Assembly: GCF_005886105.2 (NCBI RefSeq)
Contig: NZ_PNCO02000001.1
Span: forward strand, 3,675,501 to 3,739,500
Length of the DNA: 64,000 bases
Reading direction: 5' to 3'
Origin: Pseudoalteromonas galatheae
GTDB taxonomy: Bacteria > Pseudomonadota > Gammaproteobacteria > Enterobacterales > Alteromonadaceae
The notes beneath the pieces are model-generated. The model was not told the DNA's origin and ran no database searches. It worked only from the letters and a program-made list of their open reading frames with translations. Positions 9,867 to 18,654 of this stretch are shown piece after piece. The position numbers and the translations under genes were made by a program. The stretch's first letter is position 1. Every line of letters begins with the position of its first letter.

Positions 9867-10643
9867 GTGCACACCGTATATAAACCTATTCTTACTATTA
9901 CTGGAGTTGGCTGGACCGCCGTCATCATATTTTTAACCGCAATCGACTTACTGCACGATTGGGTTGAGATAGAAAGTGAGCGGCTGAATAACCCGATCTG
10001 GTGGGCCTTGCAGGAATGGGGGCTTTGGTATATTTACACGCCAATTCTCTTCTTATGGCTAAATAAACTCAGCCAACAGAATAAGGTATATTGGCGCAAT
10101 TACCTTGTTTGCTGCTCGGTTTTATTCGTACTGAGCATGTCTATACAAGCTGGGTTCGACTATCTCGTTTATCGCGATGATATTCCCTATACCTTGTATT
10201 ATTTTGCGCCATTACATCCGCTGGTGATCTACGTCTGCTTTATGATTTGGCACAAGTTTATCCGTATTGAAAGCAACGAAGAAAACAATAGCATCGCGAT
10301 AAATCAACGTTTGCTTGTGGATTTAGGCGGCGATAAGTCATTTGTACAGATCAAAGACATAGTGCACATAGTGGCTGCTAAAAACTATGTTGAAATTCAT
10401 ACCGAGTCACACCAATACCTCAAACGAGCAACCCTATCTCAGTTTGAAGCCATGCTGCCCACCGATCTATTTGTGCGCACCCACCGCTCTTATTTAGTTA
10501 ATCTGGCCTATGTTGAGCGTATCATCACCAAAGCGTCAGGTAATGCCATCATCAAGTTATCAACGGGCGCGCAAATTAGCTTGAGTAAAGGCTATAAGAA
10601 GGCTTTGAAGTCACGCTTTGATACGCTTTCTCAGGCTGCATAA
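9867..10643 (+). CDS. Membrane-bound LytTR-family transcriptional regulator
   Basis: This 258-residue protein has four predicted membrane helices in residues 8-135, followed by a LytTR DNA-binding domain from about 150. Typical LytTR phrases are AAKNYVEIHT, FVRTHRSYLVNL and ISLSKGYKKAL. The start is GTG at 9867, with AGGGAAAA eight bases upstream. There is no receiver domain, so it is a one-component regulator whose signal probably arrives through the membrane. It lies upstream of a TonB-dependent receptor-like gene that may be its target (inference from position). The remains of a second gene of this type lie at 12755-13167. Confidence 0.88.
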   Translation: MHTVYKPILTITGVGWTAVIIFLTAIDLLHDWVEIESERLNNPIWWALQEWGLWYIYTPILFLWLNKLSQQNKVYWRNYLVCCSVLFVLSMSIQAGFDYLVYRDDIPYTLYYFAPLHPLVIYVCFMIWHKFIRIESNEENNSIAINQRLLVDLGGDKSFVQIKDIVHIVAAKNYVEIHTESHQYLKRATLSQFEAMLPTDLFVRTHRSYLVNLAYVERIITKASGNAIIKLSTGAQISLSKGYKKALKSRFDTLSQAA

Positions 10644-10782
10644 CACCAGCGAGCGACGTGAACCCGCTTACGGTGTCCCGTCGATCCGTCCCATAGAACC
10701 ACCTTACGTACCTAATAATTTGTTTTATCTGCTTTTTTATTTTTAATAGCGCAATGGAGAGCTTTTTATTCACAGAGGAACA

Positions 10783-12750
10783 ATGACACGATTTCATCCC
10801 TCCACGGCAGCCTATTACGCTTTAATGAGCGTCATAAGTAGCAGCGTTTACGCCAATATGGATAACTTAAAACCGAGTGTTTACACTGGAAATTCTTTGC
10901 AACAATTTGCTGCACAAGATGTACTTGCAGTCATAGAGCGCTTACCGTCATTCACACTCTTAGAGCAAAATGGTGAGCGCGGTCTCGGTGGTAGTTCAGC
11001 CAATATTTTATTAAATGGTATGGAGATCCGCGTAAAGTCCGGGTCGGTCTCGGAGTATCTAAAACAACTTCCCGTTGATCAAATTACTGCGCTAGAAGTT
11101 TATCTAAGCCACCACCCATTCCCTTCACTTAAGCAATATAATCAAGTTGTTAACGTCATTCGTGATGAAAAAACCAATGCCTATAATTGGCAACTAGGTA
11201 GCACACTCAACGCCAGCTCCTCGATTGGCATCACGGCAATGGCAGGGTTTATCTTACCTAAAGGGCAGTGGACGCATAGTGGCCATATTCAAGCTCAGGA
11301 TGAGCCATTTAAAAGTACCAATAAAGGTCAACTGTTTGCGTCTAGTAATACTCTCGAGGAAAAGAGCGAAGAAACATTTAGAGAGCAAAGTGAGCGAATA
11401 ACACTCTCACTTACCAGCCACAAAACCATGCAGGATGGCGCCCTAACGCTCAATGTTCAGGCTGTAAAAGACAACTTGCAGTCGCAATACGAATGGCTGT
11501 ACCGCACACCAACTTCATCCAGCGATATTGAATCTGCGTTTTCGCAAGAGCGCGATAAAGCAGACACAACCGAAATGTCTATCGATAGACAGTGGCAAGG
11601 TCAGCGCTGGAGCACACAGCTTACAGGCTACTACTCAAAACAAAAGAATGAGTTACACATGCTTGATGGTCTCTCTGCGCAACTTTCAACACCGAGCTTT
11701 ACACAGTATAAGCGTACTGACGAGCGAGTAATTCGCCTGATGGTAAACGACACTGTCTCGGAGTATGGTCTTGAGGCCAGTATTAATCGAGTAAATGCCA
11801 ACACACTATTACCCAAGGAGCAGTTACACAGCACGATAAAAGAGCTAAGTCTTGAGCCCTTTGCTGCTTTTACTTGGTCGCTTTCACCCAAATGGCGGTT
11901 ATACAGCAAACTGGCAGCCGAGCAGGCTACACTTTCGACCAATAGCAGTAAGAGTGAAGATATTCAGCACCTCATCACCAAGCCGCTGGTGCGATTAAAT
12001 TATGACGCGACAAAAAGCACTCAGTTTACAACCACCTTAAAGCATGAGGTGGAACAGCTCGATTTTTCACTTTTTTTACCTGAGCTCAACGCAGGATTTG
12101 GCCGCTTACAGTTTGGCAACCTTGAAATAAAGCCTATGCAGTACACTGAACTTGCGCTGCAAATTGATATTGAAGAAGGTGAAATATGGCGTTTTAACGT
12201 TAAACCTTTTTATCAGTGGCAAAAAGATGTGCATGAATATCAGCAAGATAATCGAGGTGAAAGCATAATTGCAAATGCCGGGGATGCCACACTTTGGGGG
12301 CTAGATGGTGCAGTTAATCTAGACTTATCAAGCTGGATCAACAACAGCCAGATCAATCTTGATTATAGTTATCGAGACGCATCATACCGTGACATACTCA
12401 CAGGCAAGCGTGCGATTAACGGAACTGTTCCACATAGGGCTAGCATGCTATTTCGACAAGGTTTTAGCCGTTTTTCTTGGAGCGTAGAGATTTCCAGTGG
12501 GGATAGTTATCGCGAATATTACCCAGACGAACAATTTATTGAGTCAGGCTCATTGCAATTGGCTTTGCAAGCGCAACTTCAAGTAAGCCAGCGAGTTAAG
12601 CTCAACCTAGAAGCTTCGCCACTAACGTCTAGATACGAATATCGACGCCTGTATCACAACGCCTCACGGGCGGGCAGCGTAAGCGCCGTGGAAATGATTC
12701 GTGAACGTGTACCACCGGAGTTTGCGTTTACGCTCAGTGGTAGTTGGTAG
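10783..12750 (+). CDS. TonB-dependent receptor-like outer-membrane protein
   Basis: This 655-residue protein has a signal peptide ending near VYA (about residue 24). A plug domain covers about 35-130 with typical phrases VLAVIERLPSF, ANILLNGMEI and QITALEVYL. The remainder is a beta-barrel rich in alternating polar/aromatic residues, ending in a terminal Trp (SGSW). GAGGAACA precedes the ATG. The plug is short and lacks a clear TonB box, so active TonB-coupled transport is less certain than membership of the family. The substrate is unknown. Confidence 0.78.
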   Translation: MTRFHPSTAAYYALMSVISSSVYANMDNLKPSVYTGNSLQQFAAQDVLAVIERLPSFTLLEQNGERGLGGSSANILLNGMEIRVKSGSVSEYLKQLPVDQITALEVYLSHHPFPSLKQYNQVVNVIRDEKTNAYNWQLGSTLNASSSIGITAMAGFILPKGQWTHSGHIQAQDEPFKSTNKGQLFASSNTLEEKSEETFREQSERITLSLTSHKTMQDGALTLNVQAVKDNLQSQYEWLYRTPTSSSDIESAFSQERDKADTTEMSIDRQWQGQRWSTQLTGYYSKQKNELHMLDGLSAQLSTPSFTQYKRTDERVIRLMVNDTVSEYGLEASINRVNANTLLPKEQLHSTIKELSLEPFAAFTWSLSPKWRLYSKLAAEQATLSTNSSKSEDIQHLITKPLVRLNYDATKSTQFTTTLKHEVEQLDFSLFLPELNAGFGRLQFGNLEIKPMQYTELALQIDIEEGEIWRFNVKPFYQWQKDVHEYQQDNRGESIIANAGDATLWGLDGAVNLDLSSWINNSQINLDYSYRDASYRDILTGKRAINGTVPHRASMLFRQGFSRFSWSVEISSGDSYREYYPDEQFIESGSLQLALQAQLQVSQRVKLNLEASPLTSRYEYRRLYHNASRAGSVSAVEMIRERVPPEFAFTLSGSW

Positions 12751-12754
12751 GCCG

Positions 12755-13167
12755 ATACTAATCGCGCCTATTAGCCCCACTTTTATTGCCTCACTGTTAT
12801 TTTGTTTTGGCCGTGTTAGCAGCATGGTGTTATTACGTGAAACGATTTATTTTAGTTTGCAACTAGATTACAACTTTCATCTTTCTTGGTTTGAACTTAT
12901 CTATTAATATCAAAAAGATGCTTGGAGCTTGGTGTTCTTTATTGCCGTTATAACTGGTTATCGATTTAGTATTTCTCATATACTTGGCGAAGCACGCCCA
13001 ATAACACCACTAAGCAATGAAGATGAAATACCATTAATGTCTCTAAGGTTGTGAGTATTACGCCGCTCGCCAGTGGTGACAGTGAAATCGCATTGCAAAG
13101 TGGGAAAGTATTAACACTCTCGAGAACCTATAAAACACGATTTAAGCAACAACTACGCCTTGAGTAA
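12755..13167 (+). pseudogene. Degraded membrane LytTR-regulator gene
   Basis: Three pieces of a LytTR regulator can be read in order. A membrane-helix stretch ends FHLSWFELIY and meets a TAA at 12905-12907. After that stop, in the same frame, comes YQKDAWSLVFFIAVITGYRF and a linker ending LMSLRL. After a frame change near 13050 the text SITPLASGDSEIALQSGKVL and a final LSRTYKTRFKQQL form the C-terminal LytTR strands, ending in TAA at 13167. About 80 residues of the central DNA-binding domain are absent, so there is an internal deletion as well as the nonsense change. No start codon is evident. The family assignment rests on the LytTR end matching the gene at 9867. Confidence 0.75.
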
Positions 13168-13396
13168 GTGAGCAGACGCAATTACCAAGTAACCGAGTGT
13201 TATTGCGTTAATTCCATTAATCAATGCTAAATGCTGTAACGCTAAAGTTCATTTTGTATCCATTTCATCGCTCTACACTACACAGCCGCAACAGGTAAGG
13301 TGCCTATTTTTGCATTTGCACCGAATTTATATACAATCTTATGCGGTTCAGATGCCTCATTGGACTGTATAATAAAAGGATAATAAAAAAGGCTCT

Positions 13397-14683
13397 ATGA
13401 AAAACCTCATCACTCCATTACTTGCAGCAATTTTGCTTCTAAATGGCTGTAGCCAAATACAGCAACCTCAACAGGATGAACCTACGCCAGATAACTCCGT
13501 GCGACCTGTCGTAAACAAACCAAAAAATACAGTCAAAGACGAAGCTGAAACCGTAGTTAAAGCATCGTATGATCCACTCGCTACAGATGATTTGTGGCTA
13601 CGTATTAAAGATCAGCTCAGCTTTGCCGACTCCAACGATAAGCGTGTAAAACAACGGATTGATTGGTATCTCAAGCATCCAAATTATATGGATACCATCA
13701 GTGAACGAGCAGCGCCGCTACTTTATTACTTAGTGGAAGAAGTCGAAAAGCGTGATATGCCAATTGAACTTGCGTTGATGCCACTAATTGAAAGCGATTT
13801 TAATACCCACGCCTACTCTCACAAGCACGCTTCAGGCTTGTGGCAACTAACGCCGCTAATTGCTAAGCATTATGGCGCCAAGATCAACGCTTGGTATGAT
13901 GGTCGCCAAGATATCGTAGACTCGACTCGCGTCGCATTGGACTTTTTGCAATATCTCCACAAACGTTTTGATGGCGATTGGTATCATGCCATTGCCGCTT
14001 ACAACACGGGTGAAGGTAGAGTGCTTGCGGCTATTGAACGTAATAAAAAAGCAGGTAAACCAACTGACTTTTTTCATTTGAAGTTACCGCGCCAAACAAG
14101 CCACTACGTACCAAAGCTACTTGCGGCATCACAGCTGCTAAAGCATGACTTGATGAAGTTTCCTAAGATCCCTAATCGCTCGCTAATCAGCGTTATTAAA
14201 CTCGAACAGCAAGCCATTTTATCTGATCTTAAAGGCTGGAAAGAGGTCGAAGTATTGAACCCAGGCTATGCACGTTTTCCTGCATTACTCGGTGGTCCTG
14301 AGCATATTGTCGTCCCCACCGCGCGCGTATCAGAGTGGCAAACCATGCTCACAGACTTACCAAAAATGCCCGCAGATACATGGCAACATTATACAATTCG
14401 CCGCGGAGACTCTCTCAGCACTATTGCAAAGCGCTACTCGCTAACCGTCGCCGAGTTAAAAGCCTTTAATCAATTAAAGAGTGACCGTATTCGTGCAGGG
14501 AAAAAGCTAATTTTGCCCATACTAGCTGACAAACAACTAGACTATAAGATAAAACACGGCGATAGTTTATGGCGCATTGCGAAACAATTTAATGTCAGCG
14601 TCACAAAGCTAAAGCAATGGAATCAGCTATCGACAGATAGATTGAAAATTGGAGATACGTTACTGGTATTTCTGTCGCCTTAA
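13397..14683 (+). CDS. mltD: Membrane-bound lytic murein transglycosylase D
   Basis: This 428-residue outer-membrane lipoprotein cleaves peptidoglycan glycan strands to 1,6-anhydromuramyl products. The lipobox is LNGC with Cys at 18. The SLT domain (about 110-250) carries the catalytic Glu 132 in IESDF and the ASGLWQL and AYNTGEGRV motifs. Two C-terminal LysM repeats begin YTIRRGDSLSTIAKRY and YKIKHGDSLWRIAKQF. The domain order and length match MltD. The upstream 230 bases hold no gene. Confidence 0.93.
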   Translation: MKNLITPLLAAILLLNGCSQIQQPQQDEPTPDNSVRPVVNKPKNTVKDEAETVVKASYDPLATDDLWLRIKDQLSFADSNDKRVKQRIDWYLKHPNYMDTISERAAPLLYYLVEEVEKRDMPIELALMPLIESDFNTHAYSHKHASGLWQLTPLIAKHYGAKINAWYDGRQDIVDSTRVALDFLQYLHKRFDGDWYHAIAAYNTGEGRVLAAIERNKKAGKPTDFFHLKLPRQTSHYVPKLLAASQLLKHDLMKFPKIPNRSLISVIKLEQQAILSDLKGWKEVEVLNPGYARFPALLGGPEHIVVPTARVSEWQTMLTDLPKMPADTWQHYTIRRGDSLSTIAKRYSLTVAELKAFNQLKSDRIRAGKKLILPILADKQLDYKIKHGDSLWRIAKQFNVSVTKLKQWNQLSTDRLKIGDTLLVFLSP

Positions 14684-14706
14684 AGCGTAATATCATTTGG
14701 ATAAAT

Positions 14707-15453
14707 ATGTCAGACCATAATAATAACTCTCACTCTGAAGATGTTACCGAAGAGAGACTCACGGAGCGAGTGCGCCCGCCAGCACCGAGCTCAAGACAAG
14801 CGAGAGGTAGTTTTAAACTCTCTCGCTCTAAAATGAACACCATTTTAGCCTTATGCGCTATGTTTATCTCAGCAGCGTCGTTTTATGCCACTTATCTGCA
14901 AGCCAAGGCTGCTCAAGAGCAGGTTTCCGCGGCCGAAAAGCAGCTAAAAACTGAAACCTGGCCTTGGCTACAGTTTAGCTATAGCAACTTTGATCTAGAC
15001 TCCACTCAAGCAACGATTAGAGTAGACATCCGTAACTCGGGGACCGGGCCTGCCATAATCCACTACATTAAGTACGAGTTTGATGGCGAAAATTACTTTG
15101 ATGTAACCGAGCTTATGGACGCTTGCTGCAACCTTAACGCCTATCAAGCAGCGCTTAGAGATGCCCAAGACGAAGAATCAAATATCAATTATCTAAAAAA
15201 GTTTGGTTGGTATGTTTCCAGTGCACCACAAAAAATCTTGCTAGCAGATGGTGACACTTTCAACATCTTCACTATGCCAAAAAGTAATTTTAACCGTGGC
15301 TTATGGGATAAAATAGATGCCCATAAAATGAATTTTAAGGCAGAGGCCTGCTACTGTTCTATACTAAAACAGTGCTATACCACAAATGAAAAAGCAGTGA
15401 TCACTGAGGTACCTAGTTGTTCAATGACACCGATAAATTCTATCAGCGAGTAA
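14707..15453 (+). CDS. Conserved membrane-anchored protein of unknown function
   Basis: This 248-residue protein has a polar N-terminus and one membrane helix at about residues 44-62 (LALCAMFISAASFYATYL). A short coiled coil follows (AAQEQVSAAEKQLKTE) and then a C-terminal soluble domain of about 160 residues. That domain has a beta-sandwich-like pattern and five Cys that cluster in CC and CYC pairs. I recognise no family. It lies 23 bases after mltD and overlaps the next gene by 37 bases, so the three probably form one transcript concerned with the cell wall (inference). Confidence 0.7.
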   Translation: MSDHNNNSHSEDVTEERLTERVRPPAPSSRQARGSFKLSRSKMNTILALCAMFISAASFYATYLQAKAAQEQVSAAEKQLKTETWPWLQFSYSNFDLDSTQATIRVDIRNSGTGPAIIHYIKYEFDGENYFDVTELMDACCNLNAYQAALRDAQDEESNINYLKKFGWYVSSAPQKILLADGDTFNIFTMPKSNFNRGLWDKIDAHKMNFKAEACYCSILKQCYTTNEKAVITEVPSCSMTPINSISE

Positions 15454-16070
15454 TCACGCACCTCATGCAGTTTGAAGGTGAAGTGCTACATTTGTACCTA
15501 GATGTGAATGCCAATCCAACGATTGGTGTTGGCTTTCACATGCAAAGTGTTGAGCAATTCTGCCAATTACCAATGCGAGATAGGCGCTCCAAACGCTCTG
15601 CAACACTACAACAAAAGCGCGATGAATATCGCAATATAAAGTACAAGCCAAGCGGCTACAAAGCTTCTTGGTATGCTCAACATACCGAGCTAACGTTGTC
15701 GCCCAAGGCCTCTAAAAAGTACCTCATAGAGCAGATTAAAGAATTTGAGCGGCACTTAATCCATTTTTTTGCCAAGCAAGATGCTGGCAGCATTCCTTAT
15801 CAACTATTACCGACGCCCGCTAAGATTGCGTTGCTGGATATGGCTTATAACCTTGGTACCAGTAAGTTATTTTTGGCCTTTCCTAATTTGATTAAAGCCG
15901 TCAGCGCACAAGATTGGCACAGCGCAAGTAAAGAGTGTAGCCGTCTACATATTAGCCCAGCACGAAACGAAGCCACCAAAAAGCTATTCCTCAAGTGCGA
16001 TAAATACAAACGCTATCAACTGACTTGGTTCGAAACTTTGGTTAAAAGGCTAAAGCGTTGGTTATCTTAA
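15417..16070 (+). CDS. GH24 (T4-type) lysozyme-like protein
   Basis: This 217-residue protein matches the phage-type lysozyme core. FEGEVLHLYLD and PTIGVGFH give the E20-D29-T35 triad, and ALLDMAYNLG is the second conserved block. It would hydrolyse the beta-1,4 bond between MurNAc and GlcNAc. No signal peptide or membrane helix is present. The start is TTG at 15417 with GAGG seven bases upstream; the next Met is residue 17, too close to the catalytic Glu to be the start. There are no phage genes around it, so it appears to be a domesticated enzyme associated with MltD. Confidence 0.8.
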   Translation: MFNDTDKFYQRVITHLMQFEGEVLHLYLDVNANPTIGVGFHMQSVEQFCQLPMRDRRSKRSATLQQKRDEYRNIKYKPSGYKASWYAQHTELTLSPKASKKYLIEQIKEFERHLIHFFAKQDAGSIPYQLLPTPAKIALLDMAYNLGTSKLFLAFPNLIKAVSAQDWHSASKECSRLHISPARNEATKKLFLKCDKYKRYQLTWFETLVKRLKRWLS

Positions 16071-16073
16071 AGG

Positions 16074-16592
16074 TCAGTTCAGAAAAAAGGACTCAATAGG
16101 GTCGTAAATCAAGCCATGCTCATTGCGGTGAGAGTGATAGAGGTGAAATTTTTTTACCGTCAGCGAAAAGGGCTCTATTGGCTTTGCCACAGTCGGCTCT
16201 GGCTTACAATTTCTAAATAGCGTGATATGTGGAGAGAACGGATGCGGGTTATGATAGAGGTCGCATTTTTCTCCAAAAGCCCGTAATGGATTGGCGAGAT
16301 CAAGCAAAGCTTGTGGTTTTTGTTCGGGCTTAAAGTAAAAAATGCCATTGTGTTGCCAGTAGCCATAGTCACTAAAGGTGAGTGCAAATTTAGGCACAGA
16401 TAAACTACTGGCAAAATCACAAAGCTCAGCAACTTTTGATTCCTCCACCATGGCAAGAAACGCCAGTGTAAGATGCCAATTACTTGGTTGTGTATTGGCT
16501 TTACTGGCACTCACGCTATCCACCAGCCACTGACCGATATGTGCTCGAGTGTCGTCATCCATGCCAATACCAAAAAATAATCGCTTTTGCAT
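16074..16592 (-). CDS. thpR: RNA 2',3'-cyclic phosphodiesterase (LigT/ThpR family)
   Basis: This 172-residue 2H phosphoesterase hydrolyses RNA 2',3'-cyclic phosphate ends and can ligate tRNA halves in vitro. Both hallmark motifs are visible: HLTL at 40-43 and HITL at 122-125. The length fits the family. It converges with the lysozyme-like gene, with only three bases between the stops. Confidence 0.9.
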   Translation of the reverse strand: MQKRLFFGIGMDDDTRAHIGQWLVDSVSASKANTQPSNWHLTLAFLAMVEESKVAELCDFASSLSVPKFALTFSDYGYWQHNGIFYFKPEQKPQALLDLANPLRAFGEKCDLYHNPHPFSPHITLFRNCKPEPTVAKPIEPFSLTVKKFHLYHSHRNEHGLIYDPIESFFLN

Positions 16593-16621
16593 CTTACACC
16601 TTTACCTTAAGGCTTAATAAA

Positions 16622-17344
16622 CTAAGGCTTAACTAACCGTTTCCCTACTAAAGTTAGCATAACCCCAGCAGAGAAGCATAATAAGCCAACAAATTGCAAC
16701 CAGGCGTTTTCTACACGCTCACTAAATTTAGGGCCTTGAAAACGATAGTGCCTTCTACCATCGGTTACCGATTCGGTATAAGCGCCCCCTTTATAGTCTG
16801 AGAAAAATACCGTTTTTTTGTCTAAACGTTTCGCCATGGCAAGCTGAACTTGCTCAAAAAACTCACGGTCACCATTCTTACTATGAGGAACGAGATATGC
16901 GTGCCATTTGTTGTATAACTCAACGGGCTCGCCAGCTTGCAATACACCCTGAGATTCATACTCAAACAGTTTTTCACTAAAAAATATCTGTTTGTAGCCA
17001 CTCCAAAATAACCCGACACCAAGAGACACTAGCAAAATAGCTAATACCGCAAGTTGCTTATATTGCTTTTGTTTTGATTGTTGGTGTTGCTTATACCAAT
17101 ATTCGATGTCTGGTATTTGACTTAGTTCTTCACGCTTTCCTTGTGTTGAAAGGGTTTGCATACACTCGTCTAAAGATAAATTCAGCGCCGTTAGTAACTT
17201 TCTAAATACCTCGTTAGAAGGCACAGACTTGTCGTTTTCTAGTTTAGATAAATAGCTTTGCTCAACACACATTTGCTCCGCTAACTGGGGTTGGCTCAAG
17301 CCTTTTTGTGTCCGGATCTGTTTTATAAAGTGTCCTAGTGTCAT
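16622..17344 (-). CDS. XRE-family regulator with C-terminal membrane segments
   Basis: A helix-turn-helix of the Cro/cI type occupies about residues 4-60 (KGLSQPQLAEQM, QSYLSKLENDKSVPS). A charged linker follows, then a membrane helix around 96-116, a soluble loop of about 90 residues and a second helix near the end. An in-frame ATG exists at 17353, but GAGG abuts it directly. The ATG at 17344 has the same GAGG nine bases upstream and is preferred (240 residues). It may be a membrane-tethered DNA-binding protein. Target and signal are unknown. Confidence 0.75.
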   Translation of the reverse strand: MTLGHFIKQIRTQKGLSQPQLAEQMCVEQSYLSKLENDKSVPSNEVFRKLLTALNLSLDECMQTLSTQGKREELSQIPDIEYWYKQHQQSKQKQYKQLAVLAILLVSLGVGLFWSGYKQIFFSEKLFEYESQGVLQAGEPVELYNKWHAYLVPHSKNGDREFFEQVQLAMAKRLDKKTVFFSDYKGGAYTESVTDGRRHYRFQGPKFSERVENAWLQFVGLLCFSAGVMLTLVGKRLVKP

Positions 17345-17515
17345 CACGGTCATCCTCGTTTATTGTTGTTGTGACCCGGCACATTCTTGGCAATTCCTTG
17401 ATAAATACCAAGTTGAATATTCAGGAATAAGCATGAATATCATAGCATTACGAAATATTCATGGTTTGAATTGGAGTTTTGATTAAAACGTATAATAAAC
17501 AAGCCCACGTTCAGA

Positions 17516-18382
17516 TCAATACAATGCCTTTTGGTGCAGCCGTGCGCGAAACTCACTAGGCGTGCACGCCTTCAACGCTTGAAAACGACGATTAAAGTTA
17601 GAAATATTATTAAAACCACATTGATCCGATATCACACTAATGGGAGAAGCTGAGCTAATTAATAGTTTACAGGCCTTGGCAATACGCAGCTGATTGATAA
17701 ATTCCGTCACAGTACGCTCCGTGCGCTTTTTAAAGAAACGATGAAAGTGATTGGTGCTCATGTGCACTTGCTGTGCAAGCTCATCGGCGCTTAATTTGTC
17801 GGTGTAATTGTCATAGATATAGGCAATGACCCGGTCGAACTTGTCTTTCGCAGGATCATGGCGGGCGTCAAAGCGAAAGCCGCTACTGGCTAAATGTTGA
17901 TAGTTCGATGTCGTCATCCGCGTTAGCATTTCGAGCAAAAGCACAAAGCGCATTAACGGCTCGGCATCCGCGATTTGCTCGAACCACTTTTTCGCTTGTC
18001 TTGCGACTTCCACAGGAAATTTGACGCCACGGCGCGCAGCATTTAACAATTCAGATAAGCCTTGTAATTCAGGGTGCTGAGCCACTAAAGACTCCAACCA
18101 GTGCGCAGGTATTTGTGCAACATGGACAACATGAGCGGAGTGATCGGGATTCGGTTTTGACTGCCAAGTATGTGGTAAGTCAGGCCCTAGGATAACCAAA
18201 TCTAAGTCTTCGTAAGGGGCAATATGATCACCCACATGACATACACCGACACTGTTGAGCGTCAAACAAATCTCATATTCTGGATGATAGTGCCAATTAA
18301 AGGGAATTTCGGGCAATTGATACAGACAATAACGCCATGAGCATCCAGGGGATGGCAATACTTTCTCGTACATCGCGCGCAT
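17516..18382 (-). CDS. AraC-family transcriptional regulator with cupin domain
   Basis: This 288-residue protein has an N-terminal cupin-like ligand domain (WHYHPEYEICLTL near 30-42) and two C-terminal helix-turn-helix motifs (LSADELAQQVHMSTNHFHRF and ISVISDQCGFNNISNFNRRF). AAGGA is eight bases upstream of the ATG. It is divergent from the TonB-dependent receptor that opens the N-acetylglucosamine locus, which makes it the likely local regulator responding to a sugar. Confidence 0.88.
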   Translation of the reverse strand: MRAMYEKVLPSPGCSWRYCLYQLPEIPFNWHYHPEYEICLTLNSVGVCHVGDHIAPYEDLDLVILGPDLPHTWQSKPNPDHSAHVVHVAQIPAHWLESLVAQHPELQGLSELLNAARRGVKFPVEVARQAKKWFEQIADAEPLMRFVLLLEMLTRMTTSNYQHLASSGFRFDARHDPAKDKFDRVIAYIYDNYTDKLSADELAQQVHMSTNHFHRFFKKRTERTVTEFINQLRIAKACKLLISSASPISVISDQCGFNNISNFNRRFQALKACTPSEFRARLHQKALY

Positions 18383-18552
18383 AGCAATTTCCTTTTACAT
18401 TAATAAACTTATTTAAATCGGTATGTTATAAGTTTTTATGACCACCGTTCATTACACCTAATTGCACATCATGCAAATTCAATCACTCAACAATACTAAT
18501 CTATCGAAATATAGCGATTGCCTAGAGTACAGTGAAGTATTTTTGTCAAATT

Positions 18553-18568
18553 ACGCTCATTTAAGCGT
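18553..18568. promoter_or_regulatory. Inverted repeat in the receptor promoter region
   Basis: ACGCT-N6-AGCGT lies about 90 bases upstream of the receptor ATG, between the divergent AraC gene and the receptor. It could be an operator for a dimeric regulator. AraC proteins more often use direct repeats, so its owner is uncertain. Confidence 0.3.
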
Positions 18569-18654
18569 GAAAAGTATCACTAGTAGATAGAAATATACCG
18601 CTTAAAAAACACTCAAGGCGATACTCTAGCTTCTGCCAACAACAAATAGGAACA

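Noticed and set aside
12701..12907. Stand-alone small membrane protein
   Set aside because: Its 3' part continues past the stop as a LytTR-regulator relic in the same frame, and it has no ribosome site.
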